From Glaciozyma antarctica PI12 (Eukaryota > Basidiomycota > Microbotryomycetes > Kriegeriales > Camptobasidiaceae), in contig KZ627159.1 of assembly GCA_002917775.1 (NCBI GenBank), positions 638,010 to 702,009 of the forward strand: a DNA stretch of 64,000 bases. Direction: 5' to 3'. Below are positions 45,301 through 56,445 of the stretch, piece by piece (within the stretch, counting starts at the first letter, position 1; the number at the start of each line of letters is the position of its first letter). The notes beneath the pieces are model-generated. The model had not been told where the DNA came from. It saw nothing but the letters and a program-made list of their open reading frames with translations, and ran no database searches. Both the position numbers and the translations under genes were made by a program.

Positions 45301-46423
45301 TTCGACGCTCGACCCCGAGACGCTCTCCAAGCTGTGGCTCTGCCGATTCGCCGCTCTCTCCGGTCGAGTCATGTCAGCCCGCACGTCCACTTCGCGACGC
45401 CACAAGGTGCGTTCTCACTCGATCCACCTCGCATCTCTCTAACGAGTTTTTCGCAGGTTGAGGCGTACAAAGCTCTTCTCCCCGCCGTCAACACCCTCCG
45501 CACCTCTCTCTCTGAAGCTCGCGCTCAGAAGTCACGAATCGACCGCGTGGAGCTCATCGAATCCGCCGTGCTCGCTCTCGAAGTCGAGGCGCTCTCGGAG
45601 ACGGGCGATTGGCAGGCCGTCGTTCACCTCGTCGACGTTCGCTCGTTCCTCTCCTCGTTCTAGTGCCTCGCTGACGATGACTTGGCAGGCTTTCGACAAG
45701 TCGGACCAGGAGCTACCGGTCGAGATCATCAAGGCCATCACGGAGCGAGCGACTTCGGCGCACGACTGCCCGCCCGACGCCATCTGCTCGATCCTCAAGC
45801 GAACGCTCAACGTCCTTCATGCTCGAAAGGATCTCAAGATGTTTGTTCTCGTTTTATTTTGCGCAGGAACGCTCGACTGATAGGAGGTCGCAGTCCCTCG
45901 CTCTCGAGCTGGCTTCGCACGATCATCACCGTCATCCTTGCTCGCGACAACGGGGACGAAGCGCTGTTGTACTTCAAGGCTGCTCTCGATGTTCTCAAGA
46001 CGCGCGGAGCTGTTCGTTCTTTCTCTCCACCCCTCCGTTCCCTGCTGATCCTCCCTCGTCAGACCTCCTACCCTCCCGACGAGATCCAATGGTGCGTTCC
46101 CTCCTTCCGCCCAAGGAGTCTTCTGACCTCAGTCTCTCCGCAGGCTCATCGCAACCGCTTGGGACCAAGGTTAGTCCCCACATCTCTTCCTATCCGCTCC
46201 TCCTCACCTCTGCAGGTCTCGACCGCTTCTCGGGTCACAACATCGAAAAGGGACGCGAGTTCTGCGAATTTGCGCTCGAGTTCGCCAAGCTCTCGGACCC
46301 GCTCCTTGCGGAGAAGGTGCGCTCCAATCATTCGAGCCGAAGGACAGGAGCTGATGGTTGTGGCGACAGCTCGGTGGGATGCTCGAGGGGTTGGAGGAGC
46401 GATACCCGATGGAGCGAGAGTGA
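42308..46423 (+). CDS. ZIP4: Meiotic TPR protein SPO22/ZIP4
   Basis: ZIP4/SPO22/TEX11 protein of the synapsis-initiation (ZMM) complex that promotes crossovers and synaptonemal complex formation. The start MTPPPHKKHRSTPP at 42308 is followed by about 19 small exons encoding an almost wholly helical TPR array of roughly 930 residues. Characteristic SPO22 region: TKVLLAHYCSRVMATVRVGN, CTTYVWRQGDKAHREKQFET, AAEWYLLCVNSIMRAIEKTA, ALCYSEVGLYDRAEQVMDRS. C-terminal blocks DEALLYFKAALDVLKTRG, WLIATAWDQGLDRFSGHNIE, GREFCEFALEFAKLSDPLLA, and the end LEGLEERYPMERE before TGA at 46421-46423. The exon joins are read by eye, and the mid-part (44.8-45.2 kb) is least certain. Its intact frame suggests the species keeps a sexual cycle. 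Confidence 0.85.
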
Positions 46424-46902
46424 TTGTTTTGCTGCTGTTTCGTGTCGTTTCGCGTCGTTGTTCTTTGCCTGCAAGCGAGTGGTTTGCGTCGTTATTTGAG
46501 GGGCTTGTTGGCGGATACCGCGAGGAGAGGGCAGCACGCGAGAGTCGGTCTTGGAGAGGATACGGAATGTGCCTTTGCGGCTGGTCTGGCTAGAGCAGGC
46601 TGGGGTGAACGTGACAGGTATTTACCACGAGCAGCTCCCCTCCTTTCGAAAGGACGCGTGTAAAGAGGAGGAACGAGTTCATCTCCCTCGGCAGACTCGC
46701 AACGCGATCGTAGCGTTCCTTTCGGCCACTCAGTCTTTTGTCCTCCTCCCACTCCCTCAAGGCCGGCTTAGCATATCGACAGCTCAGGACAGGTCCAGCA
46801 ACAGCCCGCCTACCGCCTCAGCACCCTCCGTCGACACACCGACCCCAGCGCATCCGGTCGCCCTCTCCCTTCTCTCCTTCCAACTCCTCTCCTCCTCTTA
46901 CA
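46424..46902. other. Intergenic region before chitin deacetylase
   Basis: About 480 bases between ZIP4 and the chitin deacetylase start. A C/T-rich stretch just before 46903 is typical of a leader. No gene or repeat seen. Confidence 0.45.
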
Positions 46903-49043
46903 ATGGTCTTCCCTAACTCCCTCCTCGCCGCTGGAACGACTCTCCTCCTCTCCACCTCCACCCTCGCCCACTTTGTTCAGGCGCCTGGCCACGCCCAAGT
47001 TACGCCCCGAGCCTTGGTCGCTCGCCAAGCCACCACCACGGCTCGCACGAGGACGACCGCTCCTGCCGCAACGCCCACCGCCCCTGCCGCTGCAGGTGAT
47101 CTCCCCGTTTCTCCTATGGCATCGTTGTACGTAGCGTCCCGTTGGAGCGCTGCTGGACCGCATCGTGCTGATTGTCGCTCCCCCTTTTTTTTTCTCCGCG
47201 TCGCAGGGCTCTCATCGGAACCGCTACGACTGAAGGAGGAATCGTTCCGCTCCCTACGACCTTTCCTGCTGGTTCAACGCCTCCCATCAGCGGCGCTCCC
47301 CTCCTCCCAGCCCGTGCGTCACCGCAGCAACGCGCAGGAACAAAGGGCTACTCGCTAACCTCCTCTCTCCGATAGTCTATGGAATCGACCCAGCCCTCTA
47401 CCCAGCCCTTGATCTTCAGCCTCCTGTCGACTCGCCTGAAGTGCTCCAGTGGATCTCGGAAATCAACTTGGCTGGCGCGCCGAAGATTGCGGTCAACGGC
47501 CTTAACGGATGCCAGAACACGACCATCAACGCAGCGGCAGTAGCGAACGCTTCTGCTGATGGTAACTGTGAGTTCACTTTTATACGGAAGCTGGTGCGAG
47601 GAAAGGAGGGAGGCAGGCGAGACCGAGCTGACTTGGACGCGCGCAGGCTGGTGGACTTGCGGAGGCTGCACTCGCGCGACTGATATCACCTACTGCCCTA
47701 CGAAGGATACGTGGGGACTATCCTACGGTGAGCTTTGTCTGCAGGCGCCCCCTCTCGGGACTCAACTGACTCGGTTCTTGATTCTCGCAGACGACGGACC
47801 TTCGCCCTACACTCCTCGCCTCCTCGCCCTCCTCACCGCCCAGAACATCAAGTCGACCTTCTTCATTGTCGGCTCCCGTGTCATTTCCCGCCCTGAGATG
47901 GTCCAGGCGGAGTACATGATGGGCCACCAGCTCTCGGTCCACACCTGGGCGTGCGTGTTCCAGCTCCTGCGCACGACAACTCCTCGCTGACTCCTTGGCG
48001 TACACAGACACCCGGCTCTCACGACCATGACCAACGAGCAAATCGTGGCCGAGCTTGGATGGACTAAGAAGATTATCAAGGAGGTCACTGGAGTCACGCC
48101 CAACGTGAGCCTCGTTCGCTTCTGCTGTCGCTGAGCCTGGCTGACGTTTCGTTAACGCAGACGATGCGCCCTCCTTACGGGTTCGTTGGCGTTTTCAGAG
48201 TCGGCGAGAATCACTGCTGACAAGTGCGCAAACTCGCAGAGATATCGACGACCGCGTTCGCTACATCTCCCTCCAGATGGGCCTCACTCCCATCATCTGG
48301 ACTTCCACCGGCGGCAACACTTTCGATACCCGCGATTGGCAGATCGGAGGAGGTGTCGTCAACGCCACCGACGTCTACACCAACTTTGAGACCTACTTGA
48401 GGACTGCCGCTACGTCGCTCTCGTCGGGATTCATCGTTCTCGCCCACGATCTCTACCAGCAGTCTGTTGAGCTTGCCGTAAGCTTGGTCCGCGTCCTTCA
48501 TTCGTGCCCGAGCTGAGAGTGCTGTGCAGGTCGACTACATCCTTCCCAGCGTTCTCAACGCCAACGTCCTCACCCTCCAGCCCATCATCACCTGCCTCGG
48601 CCTGCCCCTCTCCGAAGCCTGTACGTCCTTCCCATACTACAACTACGACGAGCCATTCTCATATCTCATTTGCAGACATCGAGACCGCCTCCAACACCAC
48701 TTCGATCCTCGAGGCCACCTCGAATGTCCCCGGCGCCTCGGGCATCGGATTTGTCGCTGGAGTGCAGAGCACCAGCAGCGTCAAGGATACCGCCACTGAT
48801 ACCGGCACCACGAGGACCCCCGGCTCGACGGCGGGCAGTTCGACTGCACCTTCCGGAGCCGACAAGGGGAAGAGCGTCGGAGCTGGTCTGGGAGCGATGC
48901 TGCTCGGAGCTGGGCTCTGGGCTGTGATGGTGTATGCATCGACATCGACATGGACGATTGGCATGAGACTATCTACTATGTTTATCCCTATCCCCACCAT
49001 ATACCTCGCGCAACCATCTCCCATTGACACTGCTCGCTTTTAA
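46903..49043 (+). CDS. Chitin deacetylase (polysaccharide deacetylase family, CE4)
   Basis: Secreted enzyme converting wall chitin to chitosan. Signal peptide MVFPNSLLAAGTTLLLSTST; Ala/Thr-rich pro-region with a possible dibasic-type site (PRALVARQ); then the CE4 motifs in order: SYDDGPSPYTP (catalytic Asp and metal Asp), MMGHQLSVHTWAHP (two metal His), MRPPYGDIDDRVRYI, the Trp/Asp block, and LSSGFIVLAHDLYQQ (motif 5 His). A Ser/Thr-rich stalk and a hydrophobic stretch GAGLGAMLLGAGLWAVMVYA suggest GPI anchoring. About nine introns, some splitting motifs (the DDG codons start an exon). The 30-odd residues after the hydrophobic stretch are atypical for a GPI signal, so the last exon may be misread and the true stop may be earlier. 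Confidence 0.92.
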
Positions 49044-49367
49044 TCATCGTTAGCAGTGTTTCGTTTCTCTGTTAATCCACGTTGAACCAGCATCGTAAGG
49101 AACACCAGCGCCAGAGAGGAGAGCGAACGCGCTGGCGGACTTTCGCGCGAGGACAGCTGCGGCAGACGCACAGCTCCCTCACTCGCTCGAACACTTTCTC
49201 CCTTCTCCCTCAACACTCTCAGCGGACCTCGATTCCTTACGATCCACATTCTTTCCTTCTTGAACGCAACAACGCCAGCAGCTGGCCCTGCTTCCTCCCC
49301 CTCTCCCTCGGCGCGTCTCCCCTATCCCGCCGCAGCTCCTCTCCTCCCTCACCACCAGCCGCAGTGA
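49044..49367. other. Intergenic region before NIF1-like gene
   Basis: About 325 bases, holding the chitin deacetylase 3' end and the next promoter or leader. Nothing recognised. Confidence 0.45.
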
Positions 49368-52300
49368 ATGGACGCCTGCGATTACCCCGCCTCCGACCGC
49401 GTCGTTCAGTTCCCACTCTCTCCACTTGACGCACTAGGGAAGGCTTCGAGGCTGGCGCGCAAGGAGAGCCTTTTGAGACAGGCGGGTCGGCCGCAGGCGG
49501 GAGGGCCAACGAGTCGAGCGGGGGGAGTACCGAGTAGGGGATCGAGTGCAGGAGGGAGGGAGTTGATGTTGGAGCTGGGGGGGAAGGGGAAGGGGAGGGA
49601 GGTGCGGGAGGCGGAGCAGGGGAGGTGGGAGCAGGGAGGACTGAGTCCGCTGAGGAGCGAGTTTGGGGAAGCGCAGTATGCTAGGGATACGAGGGGACAG
49701 CGGGGGAATCACCTACCGAGTCCTATCCTCAAGCATGCGTTCCACTCGTCCATCGCCTCGACTTCGCTCACGGAGGACGGTTCGCCCAAGTTTGACCCCT
49801 ACGATACGGGAGACTCGAGTTCCGTCATGCCGGCCTACCCCTCTAACCCTCGAGGAACCCACTCGTCGTCCCTCCGACCCTCCTCCTCCGCTTCGCCCGC
49901 CCAAACCTTCGCCCCTTCGCACGCCTACACTCCCTCCCAATCGACCGACCAATCCCTCTCCAGAGCTTCCTCGAACGCTTCGCAGCAGCGAAGACTGCCC
50001 GCTGGGCTGCAGCGCAATCCGTCGGGGAGGAGGTACCCTGGGTTGGATGCGGAGGATGAGACGGAGTCGCTTAGGGGGGATCGCTCGACCTGGCATTCGG
50101 AGTATGATCACCAGCGGGAATCGGTAGCGAACAGCACGAACGGGGATCCGTTTCATTACTCGGTGAGTCTGCGTTCTTTTCTGTGGGGTTCGTGCAGCTG
50201 AGATGATTCCCCTCGCTGCGGCAGATGTACGAATCACTCCCCTCCCCCTCCCACTTCCAGGCGGATCCTTCAGCACCACTTCCTACCTCGAGCTCGGCTT
50301 TCGCGCAGTCCCCTCCCTCGTCCTACCCAACTCCAATCGTCCGCATCGGCACCCCTTCTCTCACCACTTCCGACGACGAGGGTCCCAACCCGCACGCCTC
50401 TCGCCACTGGGATAACAACAGCCACACCTCCTCCCAACCCGATTTCCCCTCGACATCAGGCTTCGGCTTCCTCGCGCATGCACCTCGCACGCCCGACACG
50501 GCACCCTCGCCCTCCACCACCTCTGCCGGCCGCGTACGCAGTCACACGCTCACGAAGAACTTCTCAAGGCCGTTCAGCGAGACGCCTTCGTTCGAAGGCG
50601 ACGGGCATCCGAGCTCGAGCCATGACCACTCGAGCCAGGAGCATTCGAGTCAGGGTGCACATTTGACCTCGCCGTGGGAGGGGAGGAACGAGATGGAGGT
50701 GCGGTACCGGCAAGACCTGCAGGCGAGTGGAGAGAGGGGGAGGCCGACGAGCGTCGAGGAGCTGAGGTCGTCGCCGATGAGCGAAGCGCGGTCGCTGGAT
50801 TCGCCTGCGCCCTTCTCGAGGTTCAAGACGCCTTCTCCTGGGCCGAGCTACTCTCCGCCAGCCCGCAATGTCGGTCTTCCTTCGTCGAATTCGCCGATCC
50901 ATCCTTACGCCGCAGCGCGTTCCGCACAATCCGCCGCCGCTCCGCCTCGCCAATTCCAGCGCGACGACAACTCCTACCTTGACCCGCACCACCCCTCCCC
51001 CCTCTCCACTCCCATCATCTCTTTCCCCTCCTCTCCTTCGACAGAAGATCTCGGATCCCCTCGACCCCGCACCGCCGACTCCTCCAAATCCCGCAACACG
51101 CTCAAAAAGCCTCCTCCCGCACCTCGCTCCCACTCCAAGGAGTTTTCGCACCACCACACCGGCTGGAACCTCTTCGGTTCTCGCTCCCGCTCCAAGAGCC
51201 GGTCGAGGGAAGTCGACAACGAGTCGTCCTACCGCCTCTCCGACGCTCCCACCATCACTCTCTCCGAGCACCTCCCGCCCGTCGAGCACGGCATGAGTCT
51301 CGACGGCATCGCGCGTCGAGCGAGGCAGCAGGAGGAGCAACGACGGCAGTGGGAGCGGGAGGTTCAGCCGTCCGTAGCGCAGAGCGTCGCAGCGGGGTTC
51401 GTGCAAGGAGCGGGCGCGCCTCTCCCTGGCTGGTCTGGGGAGGAGGTAGAGCGGCTGGAGGAGCGACCGGGGGCCATGCGACGTTCTGTTTCGGACGTGG
51501 GGCCTCAACGACATGATCGGGCGCCGAGCGCGAACTCCGTTTATAGCGCGTACTCGTACTACGACCTTGGGCCGGAATCGGATGGGACGAGGTCGGCGAA
51601 AGGGAGTCCGATGGCTGGGAGCGGCAAGACGTTCGAGGGGGAGCAGGCGGCGACGGCTAGTAAGGCGACGGCGGGGTTGAGGAAGACGCCTGCGGTGGGG
51701 AGGAACAGAGCTGGATTACTCGAGGCGCCTTCGGTCGCTCCGGAGTCGCCGGACGATTTCTTGCGTGAGTTCGTTCCGAGGGCGTGAGGAGGAGGGAGCT
51801 GATTGTGCGCAGAGCTCGGGATCGATTATCATGAGGATGGGCAGCTCGAGCGCGCGACGTGGTACTTTGAGCAAGCGGCGAAAAAGTACGGCGGGTGTGG
51901 AGCGGGGATGCTGATGTATGGTCTCTCGCTGCGACATGGCTGGGTGCGTGCCTTCCTTTTCGACGTCGAGCGCCGGCTGATCTGCGCAGGGCTGCCAAAT
52001 CAACGCTCCGCTTGGCTTTAGCTACATTCAGCGCGCTGCTGAATCCGTCGTCGAGGATCTGGATCACGTCGTCGGTGGGCATCGAGCGATGTCGGGGGAC
52101 GAGATGAGTGCAAAGGCGGTCAAGGTGCGTTCTCTCCACTTTAGCTTGATGCGAGCTCGTGCTGACGGATTCTTCCGGCAGAATGAGCTCGTACTGGCCT
52201 TGCATGAGCTGGGGACGTCCTTTAGGTTCGGCTGGGGCGTCGAGAAGGACAAGAAGATGGTACGTCGTCGTTCTCCTTCTGAGAGGGAGTCGCTGACTTG

Positions 52301-52615
52301 CTCCTTCCTCATTAGGCTGTGGCGTACTTCAAGCTCGCAGCGGACCTGGGAGATCCCGATGCGCAGACGGAGCTTGCGTTCTGCTACGCGAACGGCAAGG
52401 GCTGCAAGAAGGACATGAAGCTGGCAGCCAAAGTGCGTCTTTCGCCCCGCTCTCTCCCTCGATCGAACTCACATAACTACGCAGTATTATCGCCTGGCTG
52501 TCGCACAAGGGGGAGAGACTTTCGGCTTGTCGTGGATCTACAAGGTGCGTTCCGTCTCTCCTCGTCTCCGTTCTTCGCTCACGTCCTCGCCTCGCAGACC
52601 AAGTACATGGACTGA
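49368..52615 (+). CDS. Sel1-repeat protein, NIF1/DSF2-like
   Basis: Large protein with a disordered Ser/Pro-rich N-terminal part of about 780 residues and a C-terminal block of Sel1-like (TPR-type) repeats, the layout of fission-yeast mitosis inhibitor Nif1 and budding-yeast Dsf2. Start MDACDYPASDRVVQFPLSPL at 49368. Features in the linker: RSHTLTKNFSRPF, polar runs, basic SRSRSKSRSREVDNE. The helical part begins LGIDYHEDGQLERATWYFEQ, AAKKYGGCGAGMLMYGLSLR, then GFSYIQRAAESVVEDLDHVV, ALHELGTSFRFGWGVEKDKK, MAVAYFKLAADLGDPDAQTE, ELAFCYANGKGCKKDMKLAA and ends GLSWIYKTKYMD, matching the family's terminal motif. Introns fall between the repeats. Likely a scaffold linked to polarity or cell-cycle kinases; the exact role is inferred from the family. 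Confidence 0.85.
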
Positions 52616-53245
52616 GACTTATCATTTATTTGCACTGCAAGATTGTTGTCTTCCTGGACTCACTCCTCTCCGAGCAGTGCGAGCCTCACAGGAAGCTCTG
52701 CGCAGTCTTCGCCTGCTTGCCCGCCATTCGCCCGCGTCTGCTCCTCTGCCCGGAATCTTCTACCCCGCTCTTTCTCCCATCTCCATCTCGGCAATACGAC
52801 TCTCTCAGCAGCTTCTCCCTGCGCCTCGCGGGCCGACGAAGACCAACTGTTCTCATCTAGCGAGCATCGCTTCCTCGTCGCTCTCCGACCTAGGGGTATG
52901 TGTAGCACAGGATTACCCGTAGTAGAAGGGCTCGTGCCCTTCGCTAAACGCTGTTCAAGCGGTCAGCTCATGAATCTCGGGGAGGTCGAGCTGCGAAGTC
53001 ATGAAACGCCTTGAATTTCGTCGTGTTTTGCTCCTGGCTCTCTGATTTTTGTACAGACTGCTGCATTGATCATTTGCGTACTGTACCTTCACGAAGACCT
53101 GCTTGAAGAGCTACGTGGCGGAGGAACGACTTCGCAGGCTCTACCTGACCCGGGGGGCGCGGCGTGTGCAGACTGTGCTTTTTCCGTCCGCGAGCTGCCT
53201 CTTCGTCTCCTTCCTCCCCCCTCTCGCCCTCCGCCCCCCTCCAAG
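52616..53245. other. Intergenic region before MAG-like gene
   Basis: About 630 bases. Overlapping open frames are present but low in motif content and not supported by splicing. Probably 3' end plus promoter and C/T-rich leader of the glycoprotein gene. Confidence 0.45.
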
Positions 53246-55148
53246 ATGCTCGCCTCCCTTATCTTTGCAGGTGCATTCCTCCTTTCAGTCGCCAGCGCGG
53301 CCGACCACGGAACGCCCACGATCACCAAGCACGTCGCGCGCCAGGCTGCAGCAACCACGTCCGTTGTTCTCCCACCTCCCGAGTCGTGCCGTCGGCTGAC
53401 CTGCCCTCCCAGCTCTCCTCTACCCCTCACGCAGTACACCTACGCCTACGACAAGATCGTACGCGAACCTTTTGTTCCGTCCCCGAGCCTCCTGTTGACC
53501 CCCACTCGCCTCGCGTTCTCGCAGCCTTACCAAGTCAACCCGTACCCCGTCCTGCGTGGTCCTCAGGTACGTGTTCTCTCCTATACGTTCCGCGGGGTGG
53601 CTGCTGTCGCGGAAGACTCGGTAAAAGGGCGTGAGCTAATTCGGCTCCTCTTTCTCCTTACGCAGTCGGGCTACAACCAGTGCAACGAGACGACCAAGGG
53701 AGAGACTTCAGAGTGCCAAACCGCTCTCGTCAACAGCCTTTCCGACTTCTGCCTCTGGGGCGCCACCGAGCCCAACTCATTCGGTCAGTGAGAGCGACGG
53801 CGCAGCTGGTGCGCAGTGCTCGGGAGGGGAGCTAACGCCAGCTCTGCAGTTGGAGATATCGAGGCAGCCAGCGTGGCGTTCTGCACCACGGACAAGTGGG
53901 GAACGAGGACGATCGCGCCGGGGAGTCTCAAGGGCGTTCAGGTCAGTCGATGGCGTTTCGAGTGGTAGGCCAGTGCTGACTCTCGGTCGCGCCTGCAGTT
54001 CATGAGGACTTCTGCCTACATTCAGGTCACCGGAAGATTTGACCAGACTGGTATTAACCTCGACCCGACCGATTCGGGAGGAGAGCTCGACCCCCACGGA
54101 GCTGACCTGGTTCGTCTGTGCGATGTCGTCCCAATCGCCTTCCTAACACTTGTTTCGCAGCTCGGAAACCCTCTCGGAGGACTCATGTACTCTACTGGCC
54201 TCCCCAGCTCCCAGAACTCTACGCTTCCCGTTCAGGCGATCGAGTGAGTCCGATGTTCGCAACCGGGCTTCGAGCACACCGCTGATGAGCCTCCTCCTAT
54301 TCCAGATGGACCAAGTACGTCCAGCAGTCCTTTCCTGATACCTTCACTGGCTGACATGACACCTCGCGCAGCTTCCTCGGTGGAGGAATTTTTTGCATCA
54401 AGCTCTGCGATCCCGACCACACTGGGCCCAACTACTGCGAGAAGTGCGCTCGCAACTCTCGTCCCTCTCGCGCATAAGCTGACGCTCTCATCGCAAACAG
54501 CCGCTTTGATCTCCTCGGTTGCTCGTACAACGCTCCCGCTGCGTACCTCGAGGGCGAGTTCTCGTCGTGCGAGGGAGAGCTTCAGGATGTCGTCGGAGGT
54601 GCGTCTTTCGTCTCTCCAGATCCCTAACGAAGCTGACCTAACTCCCACCTTCACAGTGTACACCTCCGCTGGTCGCAGTAAGTCTCGTTCCTTGAGCCAA
54701 ACTGTGGCGAATCTCCCAGCCTTCCAACGGCATGTTGACGCATCGAATCGCAGCTCTCACCTACAGCCAGCCCTCCATCGTTACTGGAACTCTTCCCTAC
54801 ACTCCTCGCATTCCTGCTTCGTCCAACTGCGTGACCTACCAGTCGAGTGAGCTCTACCCCGGCGTGAGTCCCTCCCCGCGCTCATTCCCTTCCTCGCTCA
54901 TTCTCTTCCTCCATCCTCTCTAACTCTGCATCCCCTCACAGGTTGCCACCACCGCCGCCAGCTCGGCCACCACCACCGGCGGCGCATCGGCATCCGCCAC
55001 CGGTACCGGAGTCGCCACCACGAACCGCAGTGGATCTGCCGCCGCTGCTGCGACTGGAGCTTCGAGCGCTACCGGAGCCGCTGAGTCGGTCGGAGCTTCC
55101 GTCGTTACTGTTCTTGCAGCGGCGATGGGCGCGTGGATCATGGCGTAG
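53246..55148 (+). CDS. Secreted GPI-type glycoprotein, MAG-like
   Basis: Homologous to the basidiomycete 'macrophage-activating glycoprotein' family of secreted wall proteins. Signal peptide MLASLIFAGAFLLSVASA; then the family core: SGYNQCNETTKGETSECQTA, LVNSLSDFCLWGATEPNSFG, DIEAASVAFCTTDKWGTRTI, TSAYIQVTGRFDQTGINLDP, SGGELDPHGADLLGNPLGGL, GGGIFCIKLCDPDHTGPNYC. Conserved Cys pairs and the GELDPHGAD motif are clear. A Ser/Thr/Ala-rich stalk ends in a hydrophobic tail ASVVTVLAAAMGAWIMA, fitting a GPI anchor. About ten short introns; the small exon between 54300 and 54370 is inferred. Biochemical activity is unknown. Lies near the chitin deacetylase, another wall protein. Confidence 0.85.
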
Positions 55149-55467
55149 ATCGCTGGAATCGTGCATCCTCAAGGACACTTTTGCTTATCCCCCCTCTCTA
55201 TCCTCCCCCCTACACCCTTCTTGCTACCCTCCTTTCAGCATGCCGCTCTTTTCATGAAATTCGCACTCGCATAATCGATCGTTGGCGTTTGGGAGAGATT
55301 GGCGACGTGTCGGAAGGAGAGCAGAAGAGCGATGCAAATGGGAGGAAGCTGGAGGCAGGCAAGCAGGCTCTCTCATCAGGTCTCTACCGAAACGCTCCCT
55401 TCGCGATACTGACCCTCGTACATTCCAATGAATACCCCGCGTCCTGCCAGCAGCAACGCAACGCAGC
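55149..55467. other. Convergent intergenic region
   Basis: About 320 bases between converging MAG-like and TRS31 genes; 3' ends only. Nothing recognised. Confidence 0.5.
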
Positions 55468-56349
55468 TCACTTCCCACCCAACGCCGCCTCCCTCGCTAG
55501 CACCTCGGGGTCAAGCTTGATGAGAATAACGGTCCGTCTAGGATGCGCCAGCGTCGGTACCGTATGCGCCGTGACTCTTGCCGGCTGCTCAGGAATCCAT
55601 CAGCTCCGCACCTCGCTCGCACGAGACAAGATAACTCACGAATCCGGCACCATCCATCACTGCCTCCACTATCCCCGCCACCAGCGCTCCGCAACTCAGT
55701 TCACTCATATCCCTCGGCACCTCAACTCCCCTCGTAACCACCATATCGTCGTCCCCAATCATATACTCATCCTCATTCTCCGTACTCTTCTCGAGGGAAT
55801 CGGCCGGGCGACCGAATAGGTATCGATAGAGGGTTGAATGGACGTAGGAGAGGATGGGGAGGAGTCGGAGAGTGCGGAAAGGAGGTGGGGGGGAGCGGAG
55901 GGAGGAGAGGGGGTAGAGGGAGTCGCGGAGGGGGAGGAGCTCGAGGAGGCGAGTGCCGATGCGGTAGCCTAGAATATTGAGTCTGGTCCTGGGTTAGCTG
56001 AGCACGAAAGCCGAACCGGAGGAGCGAACCGTTTCTCGAACTCGCCGATGCCAGAGACGCGTTTCTGGGTGTACTGGATCATCTCGCTGAACAGGAACGC
56101 CCAGGCTCCGAGCGAGACTTCCCCGCCACGGGTCTTGGAGAGAGGTCGGTCGTAGATTAGAGAGGTGCGCTTCGAGTTGGCGGGGGAGGGGAGGGGGAGG
56201 GGACGGGGGTGGGGAGGGGGGGATGGGGGAACGTGGTGGAGGTGGAGCGAGGGGGAGGGAGGGGCGGGGGAGAGGAGGGAGGAGAAGCGAGAGGTTGTTG
56301 TCGAGAGGACGCTGTCTCTTATTGAAGCGGAGTCGCGCTGGGAAGTCAT
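55468..56349 (-). CDS. TRS31: TRAPP complex subunit TRS31/TRAPPC5
   Basis: Bet3-family subunit of the TRAPP tethering complexes, which act as Rab exchange factors in ER-Golgi traffic. Start [16 protein letters not shown] at 56349. A Pro/Ser/His-rich N-terminal extension precedes the Bet3 fold: [119 protein letters not shown], then [38 protein letters not shown]. Three exons; the last intron (GTGAGT donor, CAG acceptor) brings the PARVTAH block in frame. All family landmarks are present. Confidence 0.93.
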
Positions 56350-56445
56350 GCTGAAGCTGGGAGCTGGAGGGGAGGAGGGAGAGAGACGACAACGAGCCGT
56401 TCTTCTTCTTACGCTCACCTCGAACGGCGACAACAGCGGTCAAGG
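56350..56445. promoter_or_regulatory. Very short divergent promoter, TRS31 / F-box gene 1
   Basis: Only 96 bases separate the two divergent start codons, so the core promoters must overlap each other or extend into coding sequence. Confidence 0.5.

Noticed and set aside
52527-53014. Open frames between the NIF1-like and MAG-like genes
   Set aside because: Several frames overlap, none has a motif, and the region fits 3' end plus leader.
56165-56300. Long G-rich run resembling a G-quadruplex region
   Set aside because: It is the antisense of the Pro-rich N-terminal coding part of TRS31, where CCC codons explain it.
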